A stretch of 64,000 nucleotides of DNA from Anthoceros angustus. Taxonomy: Eukaryota > Streptophyta > Anthocerotopsida > Anthocerotales > Anthocerotaceae. The stretch spans positions 372,001 to 436,000 of the forward strand of contig MU008161.1 of the NCBI GenBank assembly GCA_010909165.1, given 5' to 3'. A program made the translations under genes and the position numbers. Positions 1-12,060 of this stretch are shown one piece after another. Numbering within the stretch: the stretch's first letter is position 1; every line of letters begins with the position of its first letter. The notes beneath the pieces are model-generated. The model did no database searches, was not told the DNA's origin, and saw nothing but the letters and a program-made list of their open reading frames with translations.

Positions 1-2026
1 TCCCTCGTCCTCCTCCTCCTCCCCCTCAGCCTCTCTGGAGCCCAATGTCAAAAACAAATCGGAGTAAAGACGGTTACTGTTTCCTGATTCTCCCATCTGG
101 CGTACGCATCCATCTACATCGTACAGACCACAGACCCTCATGTCCAGACCCTTAAGAGGCTTGGGGTGTCAGTCCATCCTTGGCTCTGAACAGGCAAGTG
201 GATACCGTATCAAGCGTGAGCATGTGTGGGCAACAGTCTGTCAGGTATTCACGTGAAAAGATGCACGCATCGCTCACCTCAGGGCCTCAAAGGGACGGTG
301 AGCACTTCGCCGACACCGAGGAGCTGCACGGAGCGAAGGCTTGGCACAGTGGAGGCCACACACTGCAAGCTGATAGACATATCTATCCTACTATCTGCGT
401 ATCTCCACCATTCCTGAGAACAGGAGCAACAGCCCAAGCTACAAATTCATATTTCATATGCCGCTTCACGCCCTCGGCCAGGAGCCCAACTCCAAGGAGG
501 AGGAAGTGATGAGAAGATGGTGGTGGGCATTCGGATCAGCTGACGCATCGTTGCCCCTTTCCCGGTGGTGGCCAGCCCGAGCCCACTACCCGCCTGCCGG
601 CAGATACCGTTACGGTTAAACAGACATGATGCGAGAGCCGGAAGCAGCACAAACCGAAGTAGTTGGCACTCGGACAGGTGTTGTTGGGTGCTGGGTCATG
701 GATGCCGCCATGAGGGCCCGGCACATGGAGACAGGAGGTGCGTTGGAAGTTGGAATTCGGCACTATGCAATCGGCCATGGTGGGCACTGGGTGCTAGTAC
801 AAGAAGCAACATATGTACAACCAAACAGTGGTGGTGGCTACTGTTGGCGTACATTCTATCTACCTGTGATGCGAGCAACGCAAGCTGCCAGACTACGGGC
901 GGACGGCGGGTTGCACTTTCTATTCGGAGCTGGCTGCGCAGGAACGACGTCATCTAGGGTAAGTTGGCGTGTTCACACGCTCGCAAGGCAGCGCCATGGG
1001 CCATGGCCGTGCAGTGGAGTGGCGATGTGGGGTCGTGTCATGCAACCAGGAGCCGGCGCCGGTCGGACACTGGACGTCTCCACTCTTGTTGGAAGCTGGA
1101 GGAAAGAAAAAGAAGGGGAAGAAGGAAAAATCCATCCCGTCCCGTCCCGTCCCGTCCCTTCCCCTCCCGGCGGCAGCGGCAGGCGCCCCCCTTGACGCAG
1201 GACCAACTGGGGGGCGTGCAATGTGCATCAGACATGGAAAGCTTCCCAAGTTCGTGCTCTCCGACGGGCTTCCGACACCGGGGCCCGGCCTGGCCCGGCG
1301 CCTCCTGCACTTGGGAGCAGGCTAGTCCGGGACCCGGGGCCCGGTCTGGAGCGCGCGTGCGATCCCGGGGCCCCACGCCGGGCCCCCTCCACCCGCTTTT
1401 GCCCTCCCTTCTCGCTCTCTGCTCGATTCCCGATCCCTCCGCTCCCTCAATTCCTCCCCAACTGGGGGCGGAAACTTGGAAGCACTCCCGGGCTGCTTGC
1501 TGCTGCTGCTGCTGCTGCGACAGGAGGTGCCAGCCCACAGAATACGCACATCGGTCACATCCCTTGATTTCACATGGCTCCGGGCCTGGGCCGTGCTTGC
1601 TCCACGTATTCCTGCTCGCTACAGTTTGCGTGAATGGAGTAGGCCACACCTTGTTTTTCTCACCGTTCTGGCTCCAGAAGTAGTTTATATTTTATGACAC
1701 CTCCGCCTCCCTCCTCCCCTAGATATCCGACAACTCCTCCTCCTCGTCATGCAGCAATCCAATCTTTGAACCACATCTAGAGTGGTAGAGTGGTCTACAA
1801 TAGCTCCTTCCCCATCTCTTGCACTTGCTGCATCAAATCTCGATGTCGTGTTCCCATTCCAATCTTATTACCACCTTGATTTCCCCTTCATGCAACAATG
1901 CAACAGTCTATGAGATGAAGGCTCTACAGATCACACCAATCTTGACCTAGTCTACGTAAACCTAGACTAGTTTACAACAGCGCCTCACCTCCTCCTCCAG
2001 TTCCTCCAGGTGCTGCACAAGCCATG
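1..2026. other. Region without a recognisable gene
   Basis: I see no family signature on either strand. Open frames here are short, mutually overlapping and rich in Pro, Arg, Ser and Gly, as expected of GC-rich non-coding DNA. It holds a CCCGT pentanucleotide run (1136-1155) and a CTG run (about 1498-1518). It could contain an upstream gene's untranslated exon, but nothing shows this. Confidence 0.5.
1136..1155. repeat. CCCGT pentanucleotide microsatellite
   Basis: Four perfect CCCGT units, followed by degenerate pyrimidine-rich sequence. Confidence 0.85.
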
Positions 2027-4536
2027 GAGGCTGGAGCGGTCCGCGGAGTACAGTACACACACTACGTACAATGTACAGTAGAATGCACACACGTACGAAC
2101 TTGGAATCGGCACGGCGCGTGTGGTGCAATAAAAGCAGCAGATGCATTCATGTGGGAGCAGGATTCCCCCGGCTTCCCTTGGAATCGGCTGGTTGGCTGG
2201 CTGGCGTAGCCTGGCAGAGGCTGCCGGGAAAAGCAAACACCAGCGCGCCAGGTTGGAGCTACGACATGTCAGACATCGTCGGGCGCTCATCAATGGCGGC
2301 CTTGCGCGTCGTGCTCGCATCACATGCATCCAACGAACGGCGGAGCCCTAGGAGTGGAAAGCTCCCCCCCAAGCCCATTGGCCTGCGAATGCAGCACCCC
2401 CATCCCATCTCACCTCCGCATCCATCCATCCATCATCTCACGTTTGCTTGCCGCTGCAGCAGGCATGGAGCCTGGAAGGAAGCCAAGCCAGAACTCGAAA
2501 GGGTCATCGGTCACCATAGGCGGGCAACTCCTCCGGATCCGCACCGTAACTGATTCCACGTGGGAGACCCTCAGAGCTGGCCGCTGGCTAGAAGCTACCG
2601 GCACGACTCGTGCGTCGGCCCCACTCTCAGGCACATCACTGATTCTATATTTGTGAGCTCATCCTCCTCACAATTTGCCCACTTGACCTTTTCACCCCGC
2701 CCGCAACAAGCCACGGACTGTTAACAGTCCGATTCCCCCATCTTGCTCCCAAGTTCCAACTTCCCCCTCACAATCATCCACGCCGCAGCAGCAGGCAGCA
2801 GGCAGCAGGTTCGTGATTCACGCGCCTTCGCCTCGCATTAAACCCTCGCCTCGGGCTCTAGCGGCGCGGCATCTTCATCAAACCTTTTGAACCATGGGAT
2901 CAAATCTCAGCTTTGCATCTCTCTCACAAATCTCGCCTCAGGCTCCCAGTTCCCTTCTCTGCCTCTGCCTCTGCCGCTGCCTCTGCCTCTGCGTCTGCCA
3001 CTGCCTCTGCCCCTGCCCCTGCCCCTGCCGCTTGTCTGCTCCGATCAGGGCAAAGCGTAAGCCTGCCCAGAATAGCAAGCCACATACACGTGTGGAACCC
3101 TGGCAACGGATTCGCGCCGTCTCCCTCACCGTCTCGCGACGCGTCTCATATATGTACACTGTGCTGCAAATCGAAACGCATCGGGTGAATAGAATCAAAG
3201 TTTAATTCTATCAATCAGACAGCCGCTAACTGCGCCGCTCATCGCGTTCCTAATCCGGCTACTGTGCGGAAGGACCGGTGTGGAACAGCCAGGGTCGCAA
3301 CGGAACGGGCCGCGGCCCACGGCACATGGGAAGGTGCCGGGCCGCGGCGCGCGCCTCATGTGACTGACCCGGGCAGAAGGACCCACCGTTCCGTTCTGTG
3401 TCGCACGGACGTCGGGAACGGACCCCGTTACAGCAATATTCGCACGGGTTGCTTATTAATCAAAAACGACGGGCCCACGCTAGCACGCGGCCTCTCTCGC
3501 TCCTGCCGGGCGTCGGAATTGGCGATGGCGATGGCAATCGCGATGGCAGGTGAGAGGAGACGTCTACGCGCGCGGTAGCAGAGTCAACATTGGCCACTCG
3601 CGCTATAAGACCGGCGCGCTCTCGCAGGAGAGAACGGAGCGAGCGGGCTGCGAGGCTGTGCGGACGCGCAACAACGAGGGCCGGCGCCCAAAGGATTTCT
3701 GCCTCCCTGCGCTGCCGAGAGGCGAGGCAAGGCAAGGCAAGCGGGCGGTGGTAATTCTTGTCTGCGCGCTCCGGGAGGCGGCAGCCCGCCGCTCCCTCTT
3801 TCTGCCGGCTGGAATTTGGAGACAGGCCGGGAGCTGTGAAGTGGAATCCCGTCTGCTCCGACCGCGGCGTAGTGTGGACCTCAGCCGCCGCACCGAGATC
3901 TCTGTTCTGAGATGCGGCACGGCGTGAGCGCTCTTGTTCTGGCAGCCAGGGTTGGCTGGAAGTGCCGGCATCTGAAGGTGGCGTGGCTCTAACGACCTGT
4001 GGCGCATGGATTTGGCGGATCACGCTGCCGCGTGCTAGCTTGAGCTCCTGGGAGACCAAGGGCTTGGAGCTGTGTGGCGTGTGTCCGGGGTGCTACTCTT
4101 GGTGTGACGAGGAATCGAGTTGTGGCAGGTTTGTGAACTGGTCGCTGTGTTGAGGCTTTTCGTGAGCGGATCTAGAATGGGAGAGTGGAGACGGAGGAAG
4201 TACAGGCTAGGGTTCTTTCCCGTGTCGTGTGCGCTAGATTAGATTGTAGTAGGATTAGATTGTCGTGTGATGCCCTTGTTTGTGATGTAAGGTGAAATAG
4301 GTGGAGTTTTTATTGGTTGATAAGTCCGAGTTGAATGTGATCTATCCTTGTGCAGCCAGGGTTTCACGGATCAGTGACGGGTTTCTGTGCTGGTCTGGTC
4401 TACGCCGTTTGCTCTTGGCTCGATGAGAGTTGAGGACGCCTGCTGTCAGCGCTAGATACCAAGCAGCGTCCGGGCCACTGTGACCGAGGTCGCTTTCAGA
4501 TATGGTCTACTACTTCAAAGCCCGGCCGGAGGCTGG
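2027..4536 (+). repeat. Triplicated CCDC25 upstream block, unit 1
   Basis: First of three near-identical direct copies of the region just upstream of the CCDC25 coding sequence. It holds a TCTGCC-type microsatellite (about 2956-3031), a TATA-like TATAAG at 3604 and a GC-rich presumed leader. Its right end contains the first 11 codons of CCDC25 exon 1 (ATG at 4502) and then switches back to the start of the unit. The junction shares the 9-mer GGAGGCTGG (2027-2035 and 4528-4536; also present in the intact exon near 9020). Such a short homology suggests microhomology-mediated tandem duplication or an assembly join. Confidence 0.85.
2956..3031. repeat. TCTGCC/CCCTGC hexanucleotide microsatellite (also 5399-5473 and 7441-7515)
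   Basis: Degenerate hexanucleotide array present at the same place in each of the three block copies. It creates spurious open frames on both strands (Leu/Cys or Ala/Ser on one strand, Ala/Glu or Gln/Arg on the other), which I do not annotate as genes. Confidence 0.85.
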
Positions 4537-4663
4537 AGCGGTCCGCGGAGTACAGTACACACACTACGTACAATGTACAGTAGAATGCACACACGTACGA
4601 ACTTGGAATCGGCACGGCGTGAGCGCTCTTGTTCTGGCAGCCAGGGTTGGCTGGCTGGCGTAG
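4502..4663 (+). pseudogene. Chimeric fragment of CCDC25 exon 1
   Basis: ATG plus the first 11 codons of CCDC25 ([11 protein letters not shown]), then 42 codons of fused upstream-block sequence up to a TAG: a 53-residue open frame created by the tandem-duplication junction. It lacks the rest of the NFACT-R domain and the exon 1 splice donor, so it cannot make CCDC25. If unit 1 still promotes transcription, this short fusion could be read, but I see no sign of selection on it. Confidence 0.6.
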
Positions 4664-6817
4664 CCTGGCAGAGCTGCCAGGAAAAGCAAACACCAGCGCG
4701 CCAGGTTGGAGCTACGACATGTCAGACATCGTCGGGCGCTCATCAATGGCGGCCTTGCGCGTCGTGCTCGCATCACATGCATCCAACGAACGGCGGAGCT
4801 AGGAGTGGAAAGCTCCCCCAAGCCCATTGGCCTGCGAATGCAGCACCCCATCCATCTCACCTCCGCATCCATCCATCCATCATCTCACGTTTGCTTGCCG
4901 CTGCAGCAGGCATGGAGCCTGGAAGGAAGCCAAGCCAGAACTCGAAAGGGTCATCGGTCACCATAGGCGGGCAACTCCTCCGGATCCGCACCGTAACTGA
5001 TTCCACGTGGAGACCCTCAGAGCTGGCCGCTGGCTAGAAGCTACCGGCACGACTCGTGCGTCGGCCCCACTCTCAGGCACATCACTGATTCTATATTTGT
5101 GAGCTCATCCTCCTCACAATTTGCCCACTTGACCTTTTCACCCGCCCGCAACAAGCCACGGACTGTTAACAGTCCGATTCCCCATCTTGCTCCCAAGTTC
5201 CAACTTCCCCTCACAATCATCCACGCCGCAGCAGCAGGCAGCAGGCAGCAGGTTCGTGATTCACGCGCCTTCGCCTCGCATTAAACCCTCGCCTCGGGCT
5301 CTAGCGGCGCGGCATCTTCATCAAACCTTTTGAACCATGGGATCAAATCTCAGCTTTGCATCTCTCTCACAAATCTCGCCTCAGGCTCCCAGTTCCCTTC
5401 TCTGCCTCTGCCTCTGCCGCTGCCTCTGCCTCTGCGTCTGCCACTGCCTCTGCCCCTGCCCCTGCCCCTGCCGCTTGTCTGCTCCGATCAGGGCAAAGCG
5501 TAAGCCTGCCCAGAATAGCAAGCCACATACACGTGTGGAACCCTGGCAACGGATTCGCGCCGTCTCCCTCACCGTCTCGCGACGCGTCTCATATATGTAC
5601 ACTGTGCTGCAAATCGAAACGCATCGGGTGAATAGAATCAAAGTTTAATTCTATCAATCAGACAGCCGCTAACTGCGCCGCTCATCGCGTTCCTAATCCG
5701 GCTACTGTGCGGAAGGACCGGTGTGGAACAGCCAGGGTCGCAACGGAACGGGCCGCGGCCCACGGCACATGGGAAGGTGCCGGGCCGCGGCGCGCGCGCC
5801 TCATGTGACTGACCCGGGCAGAAGGACCCACCGTTCCGTTCTGTGTCGCACGGACGTCGGGAACGGACCCCGTTACAGCAATATTCGCACGGGTTGCTTA
5901 TTAATCAAAAACGACGGGCCCACGCTAGCACGCGGCCTCTCTCGCTCCTGCCGGGCGTCGGAATTGGCGATGGCGATGGCAATCGCGATGGCAGGTGAGA
6001 GGAGACGTCTACGCGCGCGGTAGCAGAGTCAACATTGGCCACTCGCGCTATAAGACCGGCGCGCTCTCGCAGGAGAGAACGGAGCGAGCGGGCTGCGAGG
6101 CTGTGCGGACGCGCAACAACGAGGGCCGGCGCCCAAAGGATTTCTGCCCCTCCCTGCGCTGCCGAGAGGCGAGGCAAGGCAAGGCAAGCGGGCGGTGGTA
6201 ATTCTTGTCTGCGCGCTCCGGGAGGCGGCAGCCCGCCGCTCCCTCTTTCTGCCGGCTGGAATTTGGAGACAGGCCGGGAGCTGTGAAGTGGAATCCCGTC
6301 TGCTCCGACCGCGGCGTAGTGTGGACCTCAGCCGCCGCACCGAGATCTCTGTTCTGAGATGCGGCACGGCGTGAGCGCTCTTGTTCTGGCAGCCAGGGTT
6401 GGCTGGAAGTGCCGGCATCTGAAGGTGGCGTGGCTCTAACGACCTGTGGCGCATGGATTTGGCGGATCACGCTGCCGCGTGCTAGCTTGAGCTCCTGGGA
6501 GACCAAGGGCTTGGAGCTGTGTGGCGTGTGTCCGGGGTGCTACTCTTGGTGTGACGAGGAATCGAGTTGTGGCAGGTTTGTGAACTGGTCGCTGTGTGTT
6601 GAGGCTTTTCGTGAGCGGATCTAGAATGGGAGAGTGGAGACGGAGGAAGTACAGGCTAGGGTTCTTTCCCGTGTCGTGTGCGCTAGATTAGATTGTAGTA
6701 GGATTAGATTGTCGTGTGATGCCCTTGTTTGTGATGTAAGGTGAAATAGGTGGAGTTTTTATTGGTTGATAAGTCCGGAGTTGAATGTGATCTATCCTTG
6801 TGCAGCCAGGGTTTCAC
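4528..6817 (+). repeat. Triplicated CCDC25 upstream block, unit 2
   Basis: Second copy. It matches unit 1 closely, but positions equivalent to about 2120-2205 are replaced by a roughly 40-bp patch (about 4619-4655) that matches unit 1 near 3925-3955. Other differences are mostly 1-3 bp indels in homopolymer or short-repeat tracts. TATA-like TATAAG lies at 6049. The right end joins unit 3 at TTTCAC/ATGCATCC near 6817, sharing about 4 bp. Confidence 0.85.
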
Positions 6818-8993
6818 ATGCATCCAACGAACGGCGGAGCTAGGAGTGGAAAGCTCCCCCAAGCCCATTGGCCTGCGAATGCAGCACCCCCATCCCATCT
6901 CACCTCCGCATCCATCCATCCATCATCTCACGTTTGCTTGCCGCTGCAGCAGGCATGGAGCCTGGAAGGAAGCCAAGCCAGAACTCGAAAGGGTCATCGG
7001 TCACCATAGGCGGGCAACTCCTCCGGATCCGCACCGTAACTGATTCCACGTGGGAGACCCTCAGAGCTGGCCGCTGGCTAGAAGCTACCGGCACGACTCG
7101 TGCGTCGGCCCCACTCTCAGGCACATCACTGATTCTATATTTGTGAGCTCATCCTCCTCACAATTTGCCCACTTGACCTTTTCACCCCGCCCGCAAGCCA
7201 CGGACTGTTAACAGTCCGATTCCCCATCTTGCTCCCAAGTTCCAACTTCCCCTCACAATCATCCACGCCGCAGCAGCAGGCAGCAGGCAGCAGGTTCGTG
7301 ATTCACGCGCCTTCGCCTCGCATTAAACCCTCGCCTCGGGCTCTAGCGGCGCGGCATCTTCATCAAACCTTTTGAACCATGGGATCAAATCTCAGCTTTG
7401 CATCTCTCTCACAAATCTCGCCTCAGGCTCCCAGTTCCCTTCTCTGCCTCTGCCTCTGCCGCTGCCTCTGCCTCTGCGTCTGCCACTGCCTCTGCCCCTG
7501 CCCCTGCCCCTGCCGCTTGTCTGCTCCGATCAGGGCAAAGCGTAAGCCTGCCCAGAATAGCAAGCCACATACACGTGTGGAACCCTGGCAACGGATTCGC
7601 GCCGTCTCCCTCACCGTCTCGCGACGCGTCTCATATATGTACACTGTGCTGCAAATCGAAACGCATCGGGTGAATAGAATCAAAGTTTAATTCTATCAAT
7701 CAGACAGCCGCTAACTGCGCCGCTCATCGCGTTCCTAATCCGGCTACTGTGCGGAAGGACCGGTGTGGAACAGCCAGGGTCGCAACGGAACGGGCCGCGG
7801 CCCACGGCACATGGGAAGGTGCCGGGCCGCGGCGCGCGCGCCTCATGTGACTGACCCGGGCAGAAGGACCCACCGTTCCGTTCTGTGTCGCACGGACGTC
7901 GGGAACGGACCCCGTTACAGCAATATTCGCACGGGTTGCTTATTAATCAAAAACGACGGGCCCACGCTAGCACGCGGCCTCTCTCGCTCCTGCCGGGCGT
8001 CGGAATTGGCGATGGCGATGGCAATCGCGATGGCAGGTGAGAGGAGACGTCTACGCGCGCGGTAGCAGAGTCAACATTGGCCACTCGCGCTATAAGACCG
8101 GCGCGCTCTCGCAGGAGAGAACGGAGCGAGCGGGCTGCGAGGCTGTGCGGACGCGCAACAACGAGGGCCGGCGCCCAAAGGATTTCTGCCCCTCCCTGCG
8201 CTGCCGAGAGGCGAGGCAAGGCAAGGCAAGCGGGCGGTGGTAATTCTTGTCTGCGCGCTCCGGGAGGCGGCAGCCCGCCGCTCCCTCTTTCTGCCGGCTG
8301 GAATTTGGAGACAGGCCGGGAGCTGTGAAGTGGAATCCCGTCTGCTCCGACCGCGGCGTAGTGTGGACCTCAGCCGCCGCACCGAGATCTCTGTTCTGAG
8401 ATGCGGCACGGCGTGAGCGCTCTTGTTCTGGCAGCCAGGGTTGGCTGGAAGTGCCGGCATCTGAAGGTGGCGTGGCTCTAACGACCTGTGGCGCATGGAT
8501 TTGGCGGATCACGCTGCCGCGTGCTAGCTTGAGCTCCTGGGAGACCAAGGGCTTGGAGCTGTGTGGCGTGTGTCCGGGGTGCTACTCTTGGTGTGACGAG
8601 GAATCGAGTTGTGGCAGGTTTGTGAACTGGTCGCTGTGTGTTGAGGCTTTTCGTGAGCGGATCTAGAATGGGAGAGTGGAGACGGAGGAAGTACAGGCTA
8701 GGGTTCTTTCCCGTGTCGTGTGCGCTAGATTAGATTGTAGTAGGATTAGATTGTCGTGTGATGCCCTTGTTTGTGATGTAAGGTGAAATAGGTGGAGTTT
8801 TTATTGGTTGATAAGTCCGGAGTTGAATGTGATCTATCCTTGTGCAGCCAGGGTTTCACGGATCAGTGACGGGTTTCTGTGCTGGTCTGGTCTACGCCGT
8901 TTGCTCTTGGCTCGATGAGAGTTGAGGACGCCTGCTGTCAGCGCTAGATACCAAGCAGCGTCCGGGCCACTGTGACCGAGGTCGCTTTCAGAT
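6814..8993 (+). repeat. Triplicated CCDC25 upstream block, unit 3 (adjacent to the gene)
   Basis: Third copy, starting at the position equivalent to 2321 of unit 1 and running into the intact CCDC25 exon 1. TATA-like TATAAG is at 8091, about 900 bp before the ATG, leaving room for a long or spliced 5' leader. It is the only unit followed by the complete gene, so it is the likely working promoter. Confidence 0.8.
8091..8096 (+). promoter_or_regulatory. TATA-like box upstream of CCDC25 (copies at 3604 and 6049)
   Basis: TATAAG in a GC-rich context, kept in all three copies of the block. It is the only TATA-like motif I noticed in the presumed leader region. Assignment as the CCDC25 core promoter is inference from position. 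Confidence 0.4.
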
Positions 8994-10411
8994 ATGGTCT
9001 ACTACTTCAAAGCCCGGCCGGAGGCTGGGGACTACACCATCTACATGGGGCTTGATAAGCACGAGAATGAAGACCTCATCAAGTATGGCTTTCCGGAAGA
9101 CATTTGGTTGGTACCCTCCTTTCTCCGACGGATTTGATAGATCATTTGCTTGTCAGCAGCGGTCGCTCTGTGCTCGTATGCCTAGGGGATGGTCAACTGG
9201 CCTGAAGCGGTCACGAAGCTCGCGCGCCTGCTTACGACTCAAGCTGCATGTGACTCAAGAACCTGACAAACCTTTTTTGTTGGTAGGTTTCATGTCGACA
9301 AGCTTTCGTCCGCCCATGTCTACTTGAGGATGCACAAGGGGCAGACGATGGACAGCATCACTCCAGAGCTCTTGGAGGACTGTGCCCAGCTTGTGAAAGC
9401 CAATTCTATCCAAGGTCAGGGTTGCGACATGCTGCACTTCTCTTTCATGCCGATTGCATGCAACTGAGCGTCATACTTTTCAGGGTCTCTTAAATGCCTG
9501 CGGAGGTGACCTGCATGTTTGTGGTGAATGCATAGCAGAGTTTTGTGGGCCTAGACGTGTGTATATGTCGTGTGGGGTATTCTTGCTCGTGTGCTACGTT
9601 GCATGCTTGAAGCATGCTTTCTGCTTCTTTGTCCAATGGGAAAGCTTTCATTGCATTACAGGGAACAAACTGAACAATCTGGATGTTGTTTACACTCCAT
9701 GGTTTAATCTCAAAAAGACCCCATCTATGGATGTTGGACAAGTTGGATACCACAACTCTAAGCTTGTAAGTAATTTAGAGTCCATTTCTCTGTCTTGTTC
9801 CGGCCCTTGTCATGTCCATCTGAGGAAGCCGTTGTTGGAGGGCCCAAGTGCTGCAGAGAACCATGTGCATTGCAGGAGGCCAAATCCTTTGGCAGGGTTC
9901 ACAGATGGTGCTGAATTGCATTGTCGATGATGCAGGTGAGGACACTGAGGATTGAGAAGCGTGTGAATGAGATTGTGAACAGGTTGAACAAGACAAAGGT
10001 TGAGAGGACGCCCGACCTGAAAGGTGTGTATGCATTTTCTTCATGGCTTTGCGTTGAGTCACATGTCCGCGAAGATATTTTTGTTCTGACTTTGATTTTA
10101 CAGCCGAGAGGGAAGCATACAACGCAGCTGAAAAAGCAGAACGCAAAGCACAATCCCGTGAGAAGGTGCTCTTTCTTGGCCTGCATTGTATTTCAAATTC
10201 TCGCTGTTCCTGTTTTTTTGCTATCCTGATCTGTTTTTCATCATCTATGATTATGCAGAAACGTCGCGAAGAGCTCGAGCGCGTGGAGAAGGAAAAGGCA
10301 GCGGAAATCAGAAGCTACAAAGCCTTGATGGTCACTGGCAAGATGACCTCCAACAAGGACATAGCTGCCAAAGGAAAAAGTTTGCAAGAGCTGGAAGAGG
10401 ATTTTATTTGA
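8994..10411 (+). CDS. CCDC25: CCDC25 homologue (NFACT-R domain coiled-coil protein)
   Basis: Six exons: 8994-9106, 9287-9414, 9662-9765, 9936-10023, 10104-10165, 10259-10411; all introns GT-AG and phases agree, giving 215 aa (human CCDC25 is 208 aa). Residues 1-115 form the NFACT-R domain, with the family strings [33 protein letters not shown] and LVKANSIQG visible. Residues about 120-205 are a charged coiled coil ending in DFI. Human CCDC25 is reported to bind extracellular DNA, and NFACT-R domains of other proteins are linked to ribosome quality control; the plant role is unknown and the domain is the safe statement. The start fits the family N-terminus (MVxYF). The upstream region is triplicated. 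FRA10AC1 lies convergently downstream. Confidence 0.93.
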
Positions 10412-11414
10412 ATTCTGGTTCTCATGAGCCAAAAGTTCTGTGCACTTCCACTATCTTATCCGATTGGCAAGAAGAGTATCGTGGGTCTGTCCCAGGAAAG
10501 CAGGCTTATCTAAAACTTAAGTATTGTGTGTGCATTCTCATGGCCCGGGCCTTGGATCTATGGTAGCTGGGAAGTATTCACGAGGGCTTGTGCTCCAACT
10601 GATGAAGGCTTTCAGAACTACTGGGGAATGCAACAGAGAAGCCGTCCAATTTTGGTCTCTTGTCTATCGTGATGTATATCTGCACCGAATGGCTGCAATT
10701 ATTCAATAGCAAATTCAACTGCTTGCAGTGGAAATGGAACTCGGCAGTCACAGGATTCTTGGCAAAGTTTTAGTACTGGGAAGAGATTGTTTTGTTTGTT
10801 CTGTCTTCCAAGTTTCTTCCAGTGTCTTTCAGGACGTACACCTCCTCTTGCTAGTCTTTGCAATTTGGCCCCAAGGGCTGGATGTTTAGAATGATAGTGT
10901 TGTGCACCATGTGTCCTCCCAGAGGATTTCCTATTAGATGCAGCGGTCGTCACATTGGCATGGTTGACCTCTTATATGCAAGCCTCTCCTCAGAAGTATC
11001 ACAGGTTTCCTCCTCACCGGATGCTGAGACTGTCGCCGTGGCGGTAGTATATTGACTTCTAACGGAGTTTTTTCTTGTGTTGCAGGCTAGGGGCGTGCAT
11101 ACGAATATATGATCTTGTGATGTACATCAGTTTGCAGACTTAATGTTGGAATAGGTAGAGATAGGTCCTGTAGAGCTCGTTGTGGCGAATGTGGCTTATT
11201 TTCTACCGTAGTAGTATCTGCTTCACTTGGCCTTAAGCCTCTCATCGAATCATGTATACGCATACTGCATCAGGAATTTCATTTCGACAATTAAATTGTA
11301 TCTGCTACATGGAAAAAATACCTCGGCATGTTGTGCATAGTCATGTTTCCGTGCAGTCTTTTTCGTACGATATGCATCAAGAAAAATCCTCCTCTTGAGA
11401 AGATAAGAGCTAAC

Positions 11415-11800
11415 ACCTGGATGTCCGGCATCTCCTGAGAGATAGCAGCAGCCCTCCATTTCTTGAGGGGTCACCTCCTGTGGGACAGCAGGCGCACATG
11501 GCGGCACTCCTGAGCGGATAATTGCAGGCCCACATGGCGGCTCTCCTGAGGGGATAACGGCAGGCCCACACGTGTCCCATCTCTTGCGCAGCTAACAGCA
11601 AGCCCCCATGGCAGTTATCTCCTGTGCGGCTAACAGCAGGCCCTCATGGCAGTTATCTCCTGCGCGGCTAACAGCAGGCCCCCATGGCAGTTATCTCCTG
11701 CGCGGCTAACAGCAGGCCCTCCATGGCAATTATCTCCTTTGCGGCTAACAGCAGGCCTCCATGGCACTTATATTCTGAGCGGATAACGGCTCATGGATGC
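11415..11800. repeat. About 44-bp minisatellite between CCDC25 and FRA10AC1
   Basis: Eight or so imperfect copies of a unit of the form GCGGCTAACAGCAGGCC followed by CATGGCAGTTATCTCCT. Units vary in the GGATAACGG / GGCTAACAG segment, and outlying partial units reach about 11960. It lies between the converging 3' ends of two genes and may sit in a 3' untranslated region. Confidence 0.85.
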
Positions 11801-12060
11801 AACCTCCCGACCGGATTGTCTAACATTTATGAGCGATTACAAGCAAGGTCTACATGGCCACCATTTTCTGGAGCTGATGCAGCAAGCCTCCTTGCATCCC
11901 AGTTCTTGAGCTGATAACAGCACACCTCCATAGCTACAATCTATGAGCTGTGAATTTAGCAAGCGTTCATGGCTGCCATTTCCGCTGTGTACTGGAACGG
12001 ATCGCTCAAGAACATTGTCGACATGACAACCGAATAGCGTGGGAGCACTGGGCTCACACC

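Noticed and set aside
626-1683. Frames of 190-240 codons near the window start
   Set aside because: Low-complexity GC-rich sequence, overlapping frames on both strands, no recognisable domain.
2894-3205. Open frames on both strands across the TCTGCC microsatellite (three copies)
   Set aside because: Composition is dictated by the hexanucleotide repeat; every frame is open there and none has a family match.
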